A stretch of DNA of 64,000 nucleotides from Pseudomonas graminis. GTDB taxonomy: Bacteria > Pseudomonadota > Gammaproteobacteria > Pseudomonadales > Pseudomonadaceae. The position numbers and the translations under genes were made by a program. Shown here in pieces: positions 62,017 to 64,000 of this stretch (position 1 is the first letter of the stretch; every line of letters begins with the position of its first letter). Location of the stretch: contig NZ_MTSB01000010.1 in NCBI RefSeq assembly GCF_002093745.1, positions 1 to 64,000 on the forward strand, read 5' to 3'. The notes under the pieces were generated by a model. It worked only from the letters and a program-made list of their open reading frames with translations, ran no database searches and had not been told where the DNA came from.

Positions 62017-63795
62017 TCAGAACTGTGACGCTTCCAGCAGAAACAGGGACTCGCTGCCCGCGCGCACCGACGCATCAAGCGAATGAATACGCGGCAGCAG
62101 GCGGGCGAAGTAGAAGCGCGCGGTGCCCAGCTTGCTCGCGTAAAACGCTTCCTGCTGTTCTTTACCCAAGGCTGCCTTGGCCATCATTGCCCACATGTAG
62201 GCGTAGGCGGTGTAACCGAACAGATGCAGGTATTCAACCGAGGCTGCACCAATCTCGTTGGGGTTGTTGCGCGAGCGGTCCAGCACCCAGGCGGTCAGCT
62301 CGTCCAGCATGTTCAGCGCAGCCGTCAACGGCCGTGTGAACTCACCCAGCGAGCCATCGGCGCCCTCGATGAACTGACGCACTTCGTCCGAAAACACCTG
62401 GTAGAACGCGCCATTGGAACCGACGATCTTGCGACCGACCAGGTCCAGCGCCTGAATACCGTTGGTGCCTTCGTAGATCTGGGTAATGCGCACATCACGC
62501 ACCAGTTGCTCCTGGCCCCACTCACGAATGTAACCGTGACCGCCGAACACCTGCTGGCCGTGGACCGTGGTTTCCAGCCCGATATCACTGAGGAAAGCTT
62601 TGGCGACCGGAGTCAGCAGCGCCACCAGGTCGTCGGCCCGTTTGCGCGCCACTTCGTCCGGGCTGAACTTGGCAATGTCCAGTTGCAGGGCAACGTAGCT
62701 GGAGAACGCCCGACCGCCTTCGTTGAACGCCTTCATGGTCAGCAGCATGCGACGCACGTCAGGGTGGACGATGATCGGGTCCGCGGCCTTTTCCTTGTTC
62801 TGCGCACCGGTCGGAGCACGGCTCTGCAGGCGGTCGAGGGCGTATTCGACGGCGTTCTGATAGGACTGCACGCCGGACGCCAAGCCCTGAATGCCCACAC
62901 CGAGACGCTCGTAGTTCATCATGGTGAACATGGCCGCCAGCCCCTTGTTGGGCTCGCCGATCAGGTAACCGATGGCGCCATCGAAGTTCATGACACAGGT
63001 CGCGGAAGCCTGAATGCCCATCTTGTGCTCGATGGAGCCACAACTGACGGTATTGCGCGCACCGACGCTGCCATCGTCGCCGACCATGAACTTGGGCACC
63101 AGAAACAACGAGATACCTTTCGGGCCGGGCGGCGCATCAGGCAGCTTGGCAAGCACGAGATGGATGATGTTCTCGGTCAGGTCGTGTTCGCCGCCCGTAA
63201 TGAAAATCTTGCTACCGGTGATCGTGTAAGTGTCATCGGCCTGCGGCTCGGCCCTGGTGCGGATCATGCCGAGGTCCGTACCGGCATGCGCCTCGGTCAG
63301 GCACATCGACCCGGCCCAGACGCCCGAATACATGTTGGGCAGGAATTTGGCCTTGAGGGCTTCGGTGGCGTGGGTATTGATGGACACGCACGCCCCGGAG
63401 GTCAGCATCGCATACAGACCAAAGGCAAGACTGGCGGAGTTGATCATCTCTTCGACCTGAGCCGAGACCACCTTGGGCATGCCCATGCCGCCGAACTCGG
63501 GATTGCCGCCAACGCCGACCCAGCCGCCTTCGGCGTAGGTCCGGTAAGCTTCCGGAAAACCCGCCGGCGTGGTCACGACGGTGTCTTTCCAGTGGCAGCC
63601 TTCCTCATCGCCATTACGGCTCAGGGGGGCAATGGTCTTGCTGGTGACTTTGCCGGCCTCTTCGAGAATGGCGTCGACCGTTTCCGCGTCGACTGTTTCA
63701 GCCAGCTCGGGCAGTTGCGCCCAGAGCCTGGAGACCTCGAACACTTCATTAAGGACGAAGCGCATATCGCGCAGTGGCGCTTTGTAGTCAGCCAT
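62017..63795 (-). CDS. Acyl-CoA dehydrogenase
   Basis: 592 residues, from the large acyl-CoA dehydrogenase group with an extra C-terminal domain. The FAD/substrate region has LTEAHAGTDLGMIRTRA near residue 160 and ITGSKIFITGGEHDL. The mid domain has YLIGEPNKGLAAMFTMMNYERLGVG, and QVFGGHGYIREWGQEQLVRD carries the family signature. The start at the ATG 63795 (MADYKAPLRDMRF) matches the family; a few codons upstream are open but unlikely. It probably acts in fatty-acid beta-oxidation. No neighbouring beta-oxidation gene is in the window. Confidence 0.92.
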   Translation of the reverse strand: MADYKAPLRDMRFVLNEVFEVSRLWAQLPELAETVDAETVDAILEEAGKVTSKTIAPLSRNGDEEGCHWKDTVVTTPAGFPEAYRTYAEGGWVGVGGNPEFGGMGMPKVVSAQVEEMINSASLAFGLYAMLTSGACVSINTHATEALKAKFLPNMYSGVWAGSMCLTEAHAGTDLGMIRTRAEPQADDTYTITGSKIFITGGEHDLTENIIHLVLAKLPDAPPGPKGISLFLVPKFMVGDDGSVGARNTVSCGSIEHKMGIQASATCVMNFDGAIGYLIGEPNKGLAAMFTMMNYERLGVGIQGLASGVQSYQNAVEYALDRLQSRAPTGAQNKEKAADPIIVHPDVRRMLLTMKAFNEGGRAFSSYVALQLDIAKFSPDEVARKRADDLVALLTPVAKAFLSDIGLETTVHGQQVFGGHGYIREWGQEQLVRDVRITQIYEGTNGIQALDLVGRKIVGSNGAFYQVFSDEVRQFIEGADGSLGEFTRPLTAALNMLDELTAWVLDRSRNNPNEIGAASVEYLHLFGYTAYAYMWAMMAKAALGKEQQEAFYASKLGTARFYFARLLPRIHSLDASVRAGSESLFLLEASQF

Positions 63796-64000
63796 GGCAA
63801 ACCTCGTGTACACGGGACGAGAGACGTTGGGAACGCTGATCGATGCGAGAGAGGACGCTGATCAGCCGTCGAGTTTCACGAGTTTACCCGAACAACATTT
63901 CAGACACATAGGGTCGTGTCATGACTGGATAGTCATAGCAGGTCACGACGTTATACGGCAGGAATCAGCTCGCTGTTTCGGCCGTGCGCACGGCACCGCG

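Noticed and set aside
62083..63861. 592-codon open frame antisense to the acyl-CoA dehydrogenase
   Set aside because: It covers the whole real gene in mirror image, is His/Arg/Gln-rich without any family motif, and is a by-product of codon bias.

Overview
The window looks like a chromosomal segment of a fluorescent Pseudomonas, most probably of the Pseudomonas syringae group. The protein sequences, the gene order (trpE-gph-rpe, agtABCD/agtSR, amgK-murU, lptD-surA-pdxA-rsmA-apaGH-glpE, rpsU-dnaG-rpoD, davBA, pqqFABCDE) and the many short palindromic REP-type repeats are all typical of that genus. Most of the window is conserved core genome. The species call is inference, because no search could be run.

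Layout. 1-3279: REP repeats, then trpE, gph and rpe on the minus strand. The 3' end of gph may double as a Trp-codon leader for trpE. 3399-11099: an ABC uptake operon matching agtABCD (GABA/5-aminovalerate uptake), a 122-bp tandem repeat, then the two-component pair agtS-agtR. 11178-22435: a DUF3530 protein, djlA, the peptidoglycan-recycling pair murU/amgK, and the outer-membrane/cofactor/ribosome operon lptD-surA-pdxA-rsmA-apaG-apaH-glpE. 22721-28925: the stress operon yeaG-yeaH-spoVR, then cca. 29201-36530: folK/folB, plsY, tsaD and the macromolecular-synthesis genes rpsU, dnaG and rpoD. 36795-39284: a PAS-GGDEF-EAL protein in the position of P. aeruginosa rmcA.

39300-42739: a CAU tRNA (probably tRNA-Ile2) followed by a small genomic island. 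The island is bounded by a direct repeat of the tRNA 3' half plus its terminator hairpin. It holds the stump of an integrase, two small unknown genes, and a three-gene unit: a PAAR protein, a DUF6402-like protein and a small membrane protein. This resembles an orphan type VI secretion cargo module. 42747-43124: fused stumps of a LysE exporter and an AraC regulator. 43176-47842: a membrane-bound single-module NRPS with the architecture of epsilon-poly-L-lysine synthetase, overlapping a phosphopantetheinyl transferase gene. 48087-53156: a GNAT protein, a FUSC-family membrane protein, an Lrp regulator and davB-davA, which convert lysine to 5-aminovalerate.

53116-53750: a repeat cluster that includes copies of the 3' end of davA. 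53826-61399: the PQQ operon pqqF-A-B-C-D-E plus an S9 peptidase, with the 24-residue PqqA precursor and a strong terminator after it. 61454-62004: a Pmp3/YqaE membrane peptide and, in the adjoining gap, a small RNA gene with the marks of rsmY: a GacA box, repeated GGA motifs and a terminator. The window ends with an acyl-CoA dehydrogenase.

A possible theme is lysine and its breakdown products. davBA makes 5-aminovalerate, agtABCD/SR would import and sense it, and the NRPS resembles the enzyme that polymerises lysine. The link from the NRPS to lysine is inference only.
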